DNA of 64,000 nt from NCBI RefSeq assembly GCF_020037015.1, contig NZ_JAIQDE010000016.1:1-64000 (forward strand). The letters are read 5' to 3'. Positions 27,836-38,332 of this stretch are shown piece after piece; the first letter of the stretch is position 1; the number at the start of each line of letters is the position of its first letter. Below the pieces are notes generated by a model. It was not told the DNA's origin, searched no databases, and saw only the letters and a list, made by a program, of their open reading frames with translations. Source of the DNA: Corallococcus sp. AS-1-6. GTDB taxonomy: Bacteria > Myxococcota > Myxococcia > Myxococcales > Myxococcaceae. Position numbers and translations under genes: made by a program.

Positions 27836-28098
27836 CGCAGCTTCTCCATGGCCTTCGAAAGCTCCGTGAGGGTGTTCGTCGTGCGCGCCGCGCCGATGAA
27901 GACGTTGAGCATGGGCTTGAGGCCCTCCAGCACCAGCGGCACGTCCTGAAGGCTCACCTGTTCCGGTGGGCGCTTCAGGACCCGCAACGCGGCGGTGTGG
28001 ATGGCCATCTTCGCGGTGAAGTCACCCAGGAGCGGCTCCAGGTGATGCATCAGCACGTCGTGCCAGCCGGGGGATGGGGAGGACGGGGAAGTCTGCAC
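27832..28098 (-). CDS. Small helical hypothetical protein
   Basis: About 88 residues from GTG 28098, which has the near-perfect Shine-Dalgarno GGAGGTGAT immediately upstream. An in-frame ATG at 28137 would give 101 residues. The body is a single helical domain (LEPLLGDFTAKMAIHTAALR, then VSLQDVPLVLEGLKPML). Short helical domains of this look recur in myxobacterial signalling proteins, but I cannot name a family. The stop overlaps the ATG of the downstream membrane-protein gene. Confidence 0.6.
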   Translation of the reverse strand: MQTSPSSPSPGWHDVLMHHLEPLLGDFTAKMAIHTAALRVLKRPPEQVSLQDVPLVLEGLKPMLNVFIGAARTTNTLTELSKAMEKLR

Positions 28099-28230
28099 AT
28101 CACCTCCGCGGGGGGAAGACCCCCAGCGTAGGGACATTTCGAACCCGGCACGAGGGCTCGCCTGCTCTCGGGCCCGCAGAAAGTGCTCGGGTTGGGCTGA
28201 TTTCCCCGTGACCCCCGGAAAACCGTGCGG

Positions 28231-28587
28231 CTAACGGCGGCGCGGCTTCTTCTCTTCGGCCGGCTTGGGCTCGGGGCGGGGCTCGTGCGGGCCCTTGAGG
28301 ATGTCCTCGAAGCGGGACTTCTGCTTGCGGCGCTTGAAGAAGAGGGCGGTGCGGCCCAGGAGCTGCGCGAGCTCCGAGCCGGTGGCCTCGGCGATGCTGT
28401 CGGCGCCTTCGTGGCGGCCTTCCGGGCCTTCGTTGATCTTGACCTTGATGAGCTCGTGGTCGTTCAGCGCCTGCTCGACGGCGGCGATGACGCCCTCGGT
28501 GACGCCGGACGAGCCGACGATGACCACGGGCTCCAGGTGGTGGCCGAGGGCCCGCAGGTGGCGGCGTTCTTTCCCGGTGAGGGGCAT
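28231..28587 (-). CDS. yhbY: YhbY-type CRM-domain RNA-binding protein
   Basis: A 118-residue protein with one CRM domain (residues 1-95): LTGKERRHLRALGHHLEPVV, the GSSGVTEG loop (GxxG RNA-binding motif), and HELIKVKI. YhbY associates with pre-50S ribosomal particles in E. coli and takes part in subunit assembly. A basic Lys/Arg/Pro tail of about 20 residues is added here. It is 30 nt after the J-domain gene on the same strand and could be co-transcribed. Confidence 0.9.
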   Translation of the reverse strand: MPLTGKERRHLRALGHHLEPVVIVGSSGVTEGVIAAVEQALNDHELIKVKINEGPEGRHEGADSIAEATGSELAQLLGRTALFFKRRKQKSRFEDILKGPHEPRPEPKPAEEKKPRRR

Positions 28588-28617
28588 GGGGGGTGTCTCC
28601 TTGAAAAGGCGCGCACC

Positions 28618-31464
28618 CTACTTCTTTTGCGACGCCATGCGGACCTCTCGCATCGCATCGATGTGGTCCGGTTGCAGCTCGACCGTCCGCTTGAAGTGCT
28701 TGAGGGCTCCGGTCGCGTCGCCGCACAGCTTGGCGATGACGCCCAGGAAGTAGTGGGCGGGGGCGCACCGCTCGTTGCGCTTGATGGCGCCCTGGATTTC
28801 GCGGAAGGCCTCCGGCTGGGCGGCCTTCTTGTCCGGAGCGGCGAGGAAGCGCGCGTAGCCCCGCCAGGCGAAGAACTCGGGCTCCTCGGCGTTGAGGGCG
28901 ATGGCGTCGTTGAGCATCTTCACGGCTTCCGGGTACTTGCGCGCCTTCACCAGGATGCAGGACTTCTGGAAGAGCTCCTCCGCCTGGAGGATGGACTGGA
29001 CGTCCACGCCGTCGCCGCCGCCGCTCTTGAGTTCCTCCAGGTAGGCCGCGCGGCTCTTGTCGTCGGAGAGGGCGCGGTAGGCGTCGCCGATGTACGCGAA
29101 CACCTCCGCCTTGAGCTTCTCCAGCTCCTGTGGGGCGCCCGGGGGCAGGGTGTCCGGGTGGTAGAGCTTGGCCAGGCGGAAGTAGGCGATCTTCACCGCG
29201 CTGCCTTCGGTCTGCTCGGTGAGGCCCAGCCGCTGGAAGTGGTTCTGGCCCTTCATGGTCACGGCGAGCTGGCGCAGTGCGGGCAGTTCTTCCGAACCGG
29301 GACCCGAAGCGGCCGGGGCCGCCGGAGCGGCGACGACGGGCGGGGCGGGGCGGGCGGCACCGGGGCCCGCCACGGGAGCGGCACCGGCTGGGGCACCCGG
29401 GGGACGCGCACCCGGGCCCGCGACGGGGGCGGCACCGGCGGGGGCACCCGGGGGACGGGGCGCGGCACCGGGGCCGGCCGTGGGCGCGGCGCCCGGACGC
29501 GCGGCACCGGGACCCGCCACGGGGGCGGCACCGGCGGGGCGGGGGGCTGCACCCGGACCCGCGACAGGCGCACCGGGGGCGGCACCCGGGCCTGCGACGG
29601 GGACACCGGATCCGACGGCTCCAGGGCCCGCGATGGGTGCGCCGGGTCTGGCTGCGGCGCTCGGGGCAGCGGGCGCGGCACCCGGGCCCGCGACGGGGGC
29701 ACCGGCTCCGGCGGCTCCAGGGCCCGCGATGGGTGCACCGGGTCTGGCGCCGGCGCTCGCGGCAGCGGGCGCGGCACCCGGGCCCGCGACGGGGGCACCG
29801 GCTCCGGTGGCTCCTGGTCCCACGACGGGCACGCCGGGTCTGGCTCCGGTGCTCGCTGCGGCAGGTGCGCCGGGCGCGGCGGCCGGGCCCACGGTGGGCA
29901 CGGTGCCGGACGGACGGGTCGGGTTGCCCGGGCCCGCCGTGGGTGCGGCTCCAGCGCCCACGGTGGGCACGGTGCCGGACGGACGGGTCGGGTTGCCCGG
30001 GACCGCCGTGGGCGCGGCTCCAGTGGCCACGGTGGGCACGGTGCCGGACGGACGGGTCGGGTTGCCCGGGACCGCCGTGGGCGCGGCTCCAGCGCCCACG
30101 GTGGGCACGGTGCCGGACGGACGGGTCGGGTTGCCCGGGCCCGCCGTGGGCGCGGCTCCGGGGGCTCTTGGTGCTGCTCCCGCCGCGGTGGGTCCGGTGG
30201 CCGGAGGCGGGGGCGCTGCCTGCGTGCGCGAGGCCGCCGCGAAGGAGACTCCGTTCAGCTCCTTCAACAGGAACGCCACTCGCAGCAGGTGCTCCGCGTC
30301 CTGCGGCACGTCCTGGAGCAACTGCCCCAGCGAGCGCACCCCGTCGATGAAGGAGAGCGCGCGGACCTCGTGCGGCGTCAGGCGCAGCTCGCTGGAGGCC
30401 ACCCGGCCCCCGGACTTCATGATGGGCATGGGCAGCACGAAGGCCAGCCGCCGCTTGAGGTCCGCCGTCGGCATGCGCCGCACCTGGTCGCTGAGCAGCG
30501 CCCAGCGGTTGCCCAGCGGCATCGCCTTCTGCGCGGGCAGGTCCCTCGCCTCGAAGGAGAACGTCCCGGACTCCGCCCGCAGCGCCTTGCCCAGGATGCC
30601 CAGCGCCCGCTGCGCAAGCTGCGTGAACGCCGTCGCCGGCTGGAGCAGCCCCAACCCGAACAGCGCCGCCAGCAGGTCTCCGCCGAAGCGCTCCTTGGAG
30701 CCCTCCGCCTGCTGGAGCTGCTCCGCCGTCAGGAGCCTCGCGCCCATCAGCGACACGCCCAGCGCGTCCTCCGCGTGCGACGAGTCCACGTACTCCGGAC
30801 TCCCCTTGCGGAAGTGGAGCCACAGCGTGCGGTCCGAAAGCCCCAGCGTCAGCAGGCCCGTCTGCTCGCCCGCGGCGATGCGCCCGTACAGTTGCAGGGG
30901 CGAGCACTGCTGGAGCTGCCCCTGCGGCGGCACCGTGTTGGTCCCGTCATCCGCCAGGGGCTGCGGTGCCTGCGCAGCCGCCGCGGCCGGAGCCGCTCCC
31001 GCCGGACGGGCCGCCGCGACCGGAGGCCCCGGAGGCCGCGCGGCCGCGACAGGGCGCCCCGCCGCGTCGACGGGGGCACGCACGGCGCCAGGCCCGGGCC
31101 GCATCGCGCCGGGGCCCGCCATGGGCATGGCGCCAGGACCCGCGGCGGGGGCCGCGCCAGGGCCCGCCATGGGCACCGCGGCCGGACCCGCGACGGGGCC
31201 GGGCGGCGGCGGAGCGATGACGGCGGGCGTGGAGGGCAGTTGCGACGCGGGCGCGCCGTCTCCCCACAGCTCCCGGGGGAACGCGTCCCGCACCTCGGGG
31301 AAGCGCCAGGGGAAGGCGAACTGCAGGCCATCGGTGGAGACCTGGAGCTTGCCCTCGATGGAGCCGCTGTCGATGAGCAGCTCGATGGTCGCGCCCGTCA
31401 GGGGCCCCCAGGTGGTGCCCCGATCGTTCCGCACCCAGTACTGCCGGACCTCGCCCTCCGCCAT
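28618..31464 (-). CDS. GYF-like/DUF4388-like/J-domain/TPR multidomain protein
   Basis: The 948-residue protein is built in blocks. Residues 5-50 form a GYF_2-like module ([16 protein letters not shown]). A Pro/Ala-rich linker follows. Residues 178-408 form a DUF4388/PATAN-like region ([19 protein letters not shown]). Residues 410-735 are a long Pro/Ala/Gly linker with tandem repeats. A J domain (about 740-800) has the HPD motif ([11 protein letters not shown]), and two to three TPRs reach the C-terminus. DUF4388 domains are frequent in delta-proteobacterial signalling proteins. The J domain should recruit Hsp70, and the TPRs bind partners. No TM segment or signal peptide. The specific role is unknown. 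Confidence 0.85.
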   Translation of the reverse strand: MAEGEVRQYWVRNDRGTTWGPLTGATIELLIDSGSIEGKLQVSTDGLQFAFPWRFPEVRDAFPRELWGDGAPASQLPSTPAVIAPPPPGPVAGPAAVPMAGPGAAPAAGPGAMPMAGPGAMRPGPGAVRAPVDAAGRPVAAARPPGPPVAAARPAGAAPAAAAAQAPQPLADDGTNTVPPQGQLQQCSPLQLYGRIAAGEQTGLLTLGLSDRTLWLHFRKGSPEYVDSSHAEDALGVSLMGARLLTAEQLQQAEGSKERFGGDLLAALFGLGLLQPATAFTQLAQRALGILGKALRAESGTFSFEARDLPAQKAMPLGNRWALLSDQVRRMPTADLKRRLAFVLPMPIMKSGGRVASSELRLTPHEVRALSFIDGVRSLGQLLQDVPQDAEHLLRVAFLLKELNGVSFAAASRTQAAPPPPATGPTAAGAAPRAPGAAPTAGPGNPTRPSGTVPTVGAGAAPTAVPGNPTRPSGTVPTVATGAAPTAVPGNPTRPSGTVPTVGAGAAPTAGPGNPTRPSGTVPTVGPAAAPGAPAAASTGARPGVPVVGPGATGAGAPVAGPGAAPAAASAGARPGAPIAGPGAAGAGAPVAGPGAAPAAPSAAARPGAPIAGPGAVGSGVPVAGPGAAPGAPVAGPGAAPRPAGAAPVAGPGAARPGAAPTAGPGAAPRPPGAPAGAAPVAGPGARPPGAPAGAAPVAGPGAARPAPPVVAAPAAPAASGPGSEELPALRQLAVTMKGQNHFQRLGLTEQTEGSAVKIAYFRLAKLYHPDTLPPGAPQELEKLKAEVFAYIGDAYRALSDDKSRAAYLEELKSGGGDGVDVQSILQAEELFQKSCILVKARKYPEAVKMLNDAIALNAEEPEFFAWRGYARFLAAPDKKAAQPEAFREIQGAIKRNERCAPAHYFLGVIAKLCGDATGALKHFKRTVELQPDHIDAMREVRMASQKK
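29890..30160. repeat. 69-bp coding tandem repeat, about four units
   Basis: The motif gggttgcccg recurs at 29921, 29990, 30059 and 30128, an exact 69-bp period. On the minus strand each unit encodes 23 residues ([17 protein letters not shown] and variants). The units are almost identical, so the array is young or kept homogeneous and likely to vary in copy number. Confidence 0.9.
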
Positions 31465-31570
31465 GTGCCGTCCTGCTCCCGCTCCTTGGACCGCCGGGAA
31501 GATGGAATTTTACCGCCGCCCGTGCCCGCGTCCAAGCAGACGACGTCACGCGAGCGGCCGGGCGGGCGTT

Positions 31571-32383
31571 TCAGGGCGCGGCACCCTCCATCGCCGCCAG
31601 CCCCACGTTGGCCAGGCACGCCGCGTCCGCCTGCTGCTCGGCGGGCGGGTCGAAGCAGTACACCTCGCTGTCGAAGACCTTGCAGATGCCCGCCGGGGTC
31701 CCCGCGCACGCCACCTTCCCGTACGCCGTGGTGCAGTTGTAGCCGCACACCGGGCCCGTCTCACTGAGCTTGCACTGGGGCGCCGGCAGGCCCTTGCCCC
31801 ACGCGCAGAGCGCCGCGGGCGACGGGTCGAAGCAGGTGATGTGGCCGTTCTGCGCCTTGCACACGCCCATGGGCGTCTTCGCGCAGCGCACCCCCTCGGA
31901 GGCGTTCACGCAGTTGAAGCCGCACGCCATCTGCAGGCCGTTGCTGACGCACTGCGCGCGCGGCACCTGCCGGCCGAACACCGCGAACACCGCGGCGGGC
32001 GGGTCGAAGCACGTCACGTTGCCGCCCTGGCTGCGGCACACGCCCGCGGGCGTCTTCGCGCACTGCACCTTGCCGAAGTCCGTGACGCACCCGTACCCGC
32101 AGCCCACCACCCCGTCGATGGTCTTGCACTCCGAGTCCGGCAGCCCCGCGCCGTACGCCTTCACCACGTACGCCGGCGGGTCGAAGCAGGTGGCCTGCCC
32201 GTCGATGACGGTACAGCGGCCCTGGAGCGTCTGGGCGCACCGCACGCGCTGTCCATCCGACTTGCACGCGTAGCCACAGGACACGTGCCCGTCGATGGAG
32301 CGGCACGTGGCGGTGGTCGCGTCAGGCGGCGAGGGCGGCGCGGCGAGCGTCAGCGCCAGCACGGTCATCAGGGTCGCGAGCAT
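31571..32383 (-). CDS. Secreted protein of four 59-residue six-Cys repeats
   Basis: After a signal peptide the 270-residue product consists of four repeats of exactly 59 residues (the fourth slightly truncated). Each has six Cys at repeat positions 1, 10, 14, 23, 31 and 40. The shared pattern is C-x8-CGYxC-x8-CAxTPxGxC-x8-CFDPP. The even Cys count suggests three disulfides per unit. I recognise no named domain. The start is ATG 32383 or 32392. Divergent from the TauE/SafE gene, with almost no spacer. Confidence 0.7.
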   Translation of the reverse strand: MLATLMTVLALTLAAPPSPPDATTATCRSIDGHVSCGYACKSDGQRVRCAQTLQGRCTVIDGQATCFDPPAYVVKAYGAGLPDSECKTIDGVVGCGYGCVTDFGKVQCAKTPAGVCRSQGGNVTCFDPPAAVFAVFGRQVPRAQCVSNGLQMACGFNCVNASEGVRCAKTPMGVCKAQNGHITCFDPSPAALCAWGKGLPAPQCKLSETGPVCGYNCTTAYGKVACAGTPAGICKVFDSEVYCFDPPAEQQADAACLANVGLAAMEGAAP

Positions 32384-32445
32384 GGACCCCATTGACCCCC
32401 AAGCTTCGACCCCGCGCAAGTAAGGGTGATAAGCGGGGCGCCATC

Positions 32446-33231
32446 GTGGACCTGGACGTCAGCGCGTGGAAGCTGGGGCTGTTGTGTGTCGCCGCGTTGA
32501 GCGCGGGCTTCGTGGACGCCATCGCGGGGGGCGGGGGGCTCATCAGCCTGCCCGCGCTGCTGACGGCGGGCCTGCCCGCGCACGTGGCGCTGGGCACCAA
32601 CAAGGGGCAGTCCGTGTTCGGCTCGGGCGCGGCGCTGGTGCGCTTCGCGCGCGCGGGGCTGGTGGACGGGCGGCTGGCCCGCGCGACGTTCCCCTTCGGC
32701 CTGATGGGCGCGTTCGGCGGCGCGGCGCTGGTGATGCTGCTCAAGCCGGAGGTGCTCAAGCCGCTGGTGCTGGTGCTGCTCGTCGCGGTGGCGGTGTTCC
32801 TCGCCTTCCGCCGCGCGCCGCCGAAGCGGGACGGCGTGGAGCCCTCACCGCGTCCGCGCGCGCAGGCCATCGGGGCGCTCATCGCGCTCTGCATCGGCAC
32901 CTATGACGGCTTCTTCGGCCCGGGCACGGGCACCTTCCTCATCGTGGCGTTCTCGTCGCTGCTGGGCCACGGCCTGGCGCGCGCGTCCGCGGACGCGAAG
33001 GTGGTGAACTTCGCCTCCAACCTGGCGTCCGTGACGCTCTTCACGCTCCGGGGCGTGGTGCTGTGGAAGGTGGCGCTGCCCATGGCCGCCGCGCAGTTCA
33101 CCGGCGCGTGGCTGGGCGCGCACGTGGCGGTGAAGGGCGGCGACCGGGTGGTGCGCGTCGTGGTGCTCTGCGTGGTGGGCGCGCTGGTGCTGAAGCTGGG
33201 GCACGACGTGTGGCAGGGCTGGGCGGCCTGA
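32446..33231 (+). CDS. Sulfite exporter TauE/SafE family membrane protein
   Basis: About 261 residues from GTG 32446 with seven to eight TM helices. Family signatures are AGFVDAIAGGGGLISLPALL at the N-terminus and the duplicated half-site IGTYDGFFGPGTGTFLI in the second half. GTNKGQSVFGSGAALVRF and NFASNLASVTLF are also typical. Members export sulfite, sulfoacetate or other organic anions; the substrate here is unknown. A TTG at 32392 would lengthen the N-terminus but would overlap the divergent gene's start. Ends 1 bp from the convergent DUF1877 gene. Confidence 0.85.
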   Translation: MDLDVSAWKLGLLCVAALSAGFVDAIAGGGGLISLPALLTAGLPAHVALGTNKGQSVFGSGAALVRFARAGLVDGRLARATFPFGLMGAFGGAALVMLLKPEVLKPLVLVLLVAVAVFLAFRRAPPKRDGVEPSPRPRAQAIGALIALCIGTYDGFFGPGTGTFLIVAFSSLLGHGLARASADAKVVNFASNLASVTLFTLRGVVLWKVALPMAAAQFTGAWLGAHVAVKGGDRVVRVVVLCVVGALVLKLGHDVWQGWAA

Positions 33232-33232
33232 C

Positions 33233-33757
33233 TCAGCCGATGTGCACCAGCAGGCACAGGCCGCGCTTCGCCACCGCGGCGGTGAACTTCTGGAGCTCCA
33301 CGAAGTAGGAGAGCAGCTCCTCCAGCGGATCCACGTCCTCCTCCAGCTCCTCCTCCTCGTCCCAGGTGCCGGGGTAGATGTCCTCCGCCTGGAGCTTCGC
33401 GGGGTCGAAGCGCTGGCGCAGGGCCTCCACGGGGACCTGCTTCAGCGCCTCCGCCAGCGCCTTCACGGAAGGCGCGTCGAACACGCGCGCGGTGCCCTCA
33501 TCCGACGGGATGTCGCCCACGTCCTCGCCGCCGCGCACCAGGAAGTCCAGGGGCGGCCTGCCCTCCCACGCGGTGCCGGTGAGCAGGTACTGGAGGCCGT
33601 GCCACGCCTCGCCGATGTCCAGCTCCAGGAACGCCGCGCCCTTCGCGTCGCCGAAGTCCTCCTCGTCCTCCAGGAAGGGCTCCAGCGCCTTTGGCGCCTT
33701 GAACAGGGCCTGGCGCTGCGGCTCGGTGGTGCTGCGCAGCGTGCAGAGCATCTCCAT
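33233..33757 (-). CDS. DUF1877 (YfbM-like) protein
   Basis: A 174-residue acidic cytoplasmic protein of the YfbM/DUF1877 family. Evidence is LELDIGEAWHGLQYLLTGTA, the conserved WHgLhylLTG signature, and a C-terminal YFVELQKFTAAVAKRG. Function unknown. It starts 8 bp after the biotin carrier gene on the same strand, so it is likely the last gene of the acyl-CoA carboxylase operon, although nothing in its sequence links it to that enzyme. Confidence 0.75.
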   Translation of the reverse strand: MEMLCTLRSTTEPQRQALFKAPKALEPFLEDEEDFGDAKGAAFLELDIGEAWHGLQYLLTGTAWEGRPPLDFLVRGGEDVGDIPSDEGTARVFDAPSVKALAEALKQVPVEALRQRFDPAKLQAEDIYPGTWDEEEELEEDVDPLEELLSYFVELQKFTAAVAKRGLCLLVHIG

Positions 33758-33765
33758 GGGGCGGG

Positions 33766-34275
33766 CTACTCCACGACGACGAGCTTGGCGTTGTTCTCCA
33801 CGGCGGTGCCCTCCTTGGCGAACACCTCCGTGACCTTGCCGGCCTTGGGGCTCTTGAGCTCGTTCTCCATCTTCATGGCCTCCACGACCACGAGCCCCTG
33901 GCCCTCCTTCACTTCCTCCCCGACCTTGACCAGCACCTTCACCACCTTGCCGGGCATGGGCGCGAGGACGACCTGACGGCCCTCCACGGAGAAGCTGCTG
34001 GCGGCCGCGCGCATGCGCAGCTTGCGCTCATCCGCCACGTCGGTGCGGTTCACCTGCCCGCGCACCAGCGTGCCGATCTCGTCGCCGTTCTCCTCGAACT
34101 CGACGTTGTACGACTGGCCGTCCACCAGGAGCGACAGCGTGCCCGCTTCCACGGACAGCGCGTCCACCTGGAACGTCTTGCCGTTCACCGTGAGCCGGTA
34201 GCGGTCCTGGCCCAGCGACTCCAGGTCCACCGGCACCGCTTCCTTCTGGCCCTGCTGCTTCGTGAAGTAACGCAT
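33766..34275 (-). CDS. Biotin carboxyl carrier subunit of acyl-CoA carboxylase
   Basis: A 169-residue protein with a C-terminal biotinyl domain. The biotinylated Lys lies in VEAMKMENELKSP near residue 135, preceded by APMPGKVVKVLVKVGEEV. The N-terminal 90 residues match the BT (biotin-carrier linking) region found in the alpha chain of propionyl/methylcrotonyl carboxylases. The carrier is therefore a separate subunit, split from the biotin carboxylase 27 nt upstream. It swings CO2 from the carboxylase to the beta subunit encoded by the first gene of the cluster. Confidence 0.92.
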   Translation of the reverse strand: MRYFTKQQGQKEAVPVDLESLGQDRYRLTVNGKTFQVDALSVEAGTLSLLVDGQSYNVEFEENGDEIGTLVRGQVNRTDVADERKLRMRAAASSFSVEGRQVVLAPMPGKVVKVLVKVGEEVKEGQGLVVVEAMKMENELKSPKAGKVTEVFAKEGTAVENNAKLVVVE

Positions 34276-34302
34276 GGAGGAAAGGTCCTTGCGGGAGGAG
34301 GG

Positions 34303-35820
34303 TCAGCGGCGGCGGCTCTTCAACGCCAGACGCCACGGGCTGATACGGCCAGGGGTGTCACCGCCACCGGCGCGCGAGGGCAGCGTCTTGGCGCGCTTCT
34401 GGTCGCGCTGGAAGGCGTGCAGCGTGCTCGCGAGCAGCGCCACCTCGCTGAGCTTGGGGTCCTCCTCGCCCAGCAGCGCCGTGTGATGGCGGGTGAGGAA
34501 GCTGGTGTCGTAATCCCCGCCCACGAACTCCGGGTGGGACAGGATGCCGTGCAGGTAGCGGATGTTGGTGGTGATGCCCTTCACCACGTACTCGGACAGC
34601 GCGCGCTTCGCCCGCGCGATGGCCTCCTCGCGCGTGGCGCCCCACACGGACAGCTTCGAAATCATGGGGTCGTAGTAGTTGGGCACCGTGAAGCCGGCGT
34701 ACACGCCGGAGTCGTCGCGCACGTTCGGGCCGCTCGGCACGCGCAGCGCGTGGATCCTGCCCGGGCTGGGCATGAAGTTGCGCGCCGGGTCCTCCGCGTA
34801 CACGCGCACTTCAATCGCGTGGCCGCGCGGCGCGGGGGCCTCGAAGAGGGGCAGCTTCTCGCCTTCCGCGGCGCGGATCTGCATGGCCACCAGGTCCAGG
34901 CCGGTGACCCACTCCGTGACGGGGTGCTCCACCTGGAGGCGGGTGTTCATCTCCAGGAAGTAGAAGTTGCGGTGCACGTCCACCAGGAACTCCACCGTCC
35001 CGGCGCCCACGTAGTTGACGGCCTTGGCCGCCTTCACCGCGACCTCGCCCATCTTCGCGCGCAGCTCCGGCGTGAGGATGGGGCTGGGCGTCTCCTCCAC
35101 CACCTTCTGGTGGCGGCGCTGCGCGGAGCACTCGCGCTCGTTCAGGTGGATGGTGTTGCCGTACTGGTCGGCGAAGACCTGGATCTCCACGTGGTGCGGC
35201 TTCTCCAGGTACTTCTCGATGTAGACCGCGTCGTTGCCGAAGGCGTTGAGCGCCTCGCTCTTGGCGGAGCGCCACGCGGAGTCGAAGTCCGCCAGGCCCT
35301 CCACGCGGCGCATGCCCTTGCCACCGCCGCCGCCGGCGGCCTTGAGCATGATGGGGAAGCCGATGCCCTGGGCGTACTCGCGGGCCTCCTCGATGGTGCC
35401 GATGGGCTCCGTGGTGCCGGGGACGACGGGCACGCCGGCCTTGATCATGTTGGCGCGGGCGCGGGTCTTCTCGCCCATGGCGTCCATGGCGGCGGCCGGC
35501 GGACCGATGAAGGTGATGCCGGCCTTCTCGCAGGCGCGCACGAAGGACGCGTTCTCCGACAGGAAGCCGTAGCCGGGGTGGATGGCGTCCGCGCCGGACT
35601 GCTTCGCGACCTCCAGGATGCGCTCCTGCACGAGGTAGCTCTCGCGCGAGGGCGGGGGGCCGACGAAGTAGGCCTGGTCGGCGGTGCGCACGTGCAGCGC
35701 GGAGCGGTCTGCTTCGGAGTACACCGCCACCGTGGCGATGCCGAGGTCCTTGCAGGTGCGCATCACCCGGATGGCGATCTCGCCGCGGTTGGCGACGAGC
35801 ACTTTGCGGATCTTGGGCAT
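34303..35820 (-). CDS. Biotin carboxylase subunit of acyl-CoA carboxylase
   Basis: ATP-grasp enzyme of 505 residues that carboxylates biotin on the carrier subunit. KVLVANRGEIAIRVMRTCKDLG opens the N-terminal domain. The ATP lid is KAAGGGGGKGMRRV. Active-site segments are EKYLEKPHHVEIQVFAD, AQRRHQKVVEE, YVGAGTVEFLVD and EMNTRLQVEHPVTE. The C-terminal 40 residues extend past the usual AccC end and are basic. It forms a cluster with the beta subunit, a hypothetical gene and the biotin carrier, and probably makes methylmalonyl-CoA from propionyl-CoA or a related product. Confidence 0.94.
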   Translation of the reverse strand: MPKIRKVLVANRGEIAIRVMRTCKDLGIATVAVYSEADRSALHVRTADQAYFVGPPPSRESYLVQERILEVAKQSGADAIHPGYGFLSENASFVRACEKAGITFIGPPAAAMDAMGEKTRARANMIKAGVPVVPGTTEPIGTIEEAREYAQGIGFPIMLKAAGGGGGKGMRRVEGLADFDSAWRSAKSEALNAFGNDAVYIEKYLEKPHHVEIQVFADQYGNTIHLNERECSAQRRHQKVVEETPSPILTPELRAKMGEVAVKAAKAVNYVGAGTVEFLVDVHRNFYFLEMNTRLQVEHPVTEWVTGLDLVAMQIRAAEGEKLPLFEAPAPRGHAIEVRVYAEDPARNFMPSPGRIHALRVPSGPNVRDDSGVYAGFTVPNYYDPMISKLSVWGATREEAIARAKRALSEYVVKGITTNIRYLHGILSHPEFVGGDYDTSFLTRHHTALLGEEDPKLSEVALLASTLHAFQRDQKRAKTLPSRAGGGDTPGRISPWRLALKSRRR

Positions 35821-35860
35821 GGGCGCCCGTCTACCATGGGGCGCCCGGGATTGCCCGCCT

Positions 35861-36475
35861 CTACTTGCGCAGGTTCAGGTACTCATCCATCAGCAGCTTC
35901 GCCTGGGCCAGCTTCGCCTCGACGAAGCGGTCGTCCTCGTCCGGCTCCGGGGGCGGGGCGGGGTGGGAGGGGGCCTCCACGGCCTTGCCGTCCGGCCCGA
36001 AGTCCACCGCGGCCGCCAGCAGGTTGCGCGCGGCATTCCCGCTGAAGAGCCGGGCCAGGGCCGTCGTCTCCACGTCCAGCCAGCGCGCGGCCTGGCGCAG
36101 GACGTCCAGGTACTCGCCCTCCATGGCGCGGGGCGGGCGGCTGGGGGCGGCCATGCAGACGCGCGCGTAGCTGTGCTCCCGGTCCACGTACATGCCCATG
36201 GAGCGGTCGCGGAAGTCCCGGGAGAGCGCCTGCGTCATGGCGTCCACATGCTCCTCGGGGGAGGAGACCTTGCCGGACGTCTTGCCGGAGACGAGGGGAA
36301 TCTCCGCCACGTGCCAGCCGGTGTCGGCCAGCGACTCCGGACGGGGTTCCACCCACTTCACTTCAGGACACGGGAGGTCGAGCCCCTCGCACACGCCCTT
36401 GAGCGTCTGACGCAGGGCGGTGAGGTTTCCTTCGACGTCGGAGAGGAAGAGAACGAGTCGGCGCTGCTGGGACAC
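35861..36475 (-). CDS. Hypothetical protein inside the acyl-CoA carboxylase cluster
   Basis: A 204-residue cytoplasmic protein with no domain that I recognise. The N-terminal half is a plausible alpha/beta fold (RRLVLFLSDVEGNLTALRQTL). The second half is helical and ends in an acidic Pro-rich linker followed by a C-terminal helix (FVEAKLAQAKLLMDEYLNL). It lies between the beta-subunit gene and the biotin carboxylase gene, on the same strand with short gaps. A regulator or assembly factor of the carboxylase is possible but unproven. Confidence 0.7.
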   Translation of the reverse strand: MSQQRRLVLFLSDVEGNLTALRQTLKGVCEGLDLPCPEVKWVEPRPESLADTGWHVAEIPLVSGKTSGKVSSPEEHVDAMTQALSRDFRDRSMGMYVDREHSYARVCMAAPSRPPRAMEGEYLDVLRQAARWLDVETTALARLFSGNAARNLLAAAVDFGPDGKAVEAPSHPAPPPEPDEDDRFVEAKLAQAKLLMDEYLNLRK

Positions 36476-36544
36476 GGGGGGGGCTCCTTGAGTGGCCCCG
36501 TGAAAGCCCCGGCGTTACCTGAGAATTTCCGGAAGTCTCCACGC

Positions 36545-36563
36545 CCGCCTGCCCCCCAGGCGG
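36545..36563 (-). terminator. Intra-operon hairpin after the carboxylase beta gene
   Basis: Perfect 7-bp stem CCGCCTG/CAGGCGG with a 5-nt loop, flanked by ACGCCC and GGGCGT at 36541 and 36567 as a possible outer stem. It lies about 35 nt past the beta-subunit stop and has no T run. It may act as a partial terminator or an RNA-stability element between the beta gene and the rest of the cluster. Confidence 0.4.
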
Positions 36564-36596
36564 CGGGGGCGTGCGGGCGCGGGTCCGGGACTTCTC

Positions 36597-38159
<1,563 letters not shown>

Positions 38160-38332
38160 GGGGGGCCGCTCTAACACGATTGGCGGGCGCTGGCAGCGCT
38201 TCCCTTGCCTCTGGTGGGGTGGGCGGACGGCCGGGCCCCCCGTGCATGGGGCGGGGACGGGACGGAAGTTCAGGATTTCCGACACCGCGTCTCCTGGGCT
38301 CCGGGGCCGGGAGGCGGGCAGGGAGGTGGGCG

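Noticed and set aside
29890-30160. The 69-bp array as a CRISPR or intergenic satellite
   Set aside because: It is fully coding, in frame, and part of the Pro/Ala linker of the J-domain protein.
28225-31767. Very long open frames antisense to the J-domain gene
   Set aside because: They are by-products of the high G+C third positions of the real gene; they are rich in Arg/Gly/His with no domains and no ribosome-binding site.
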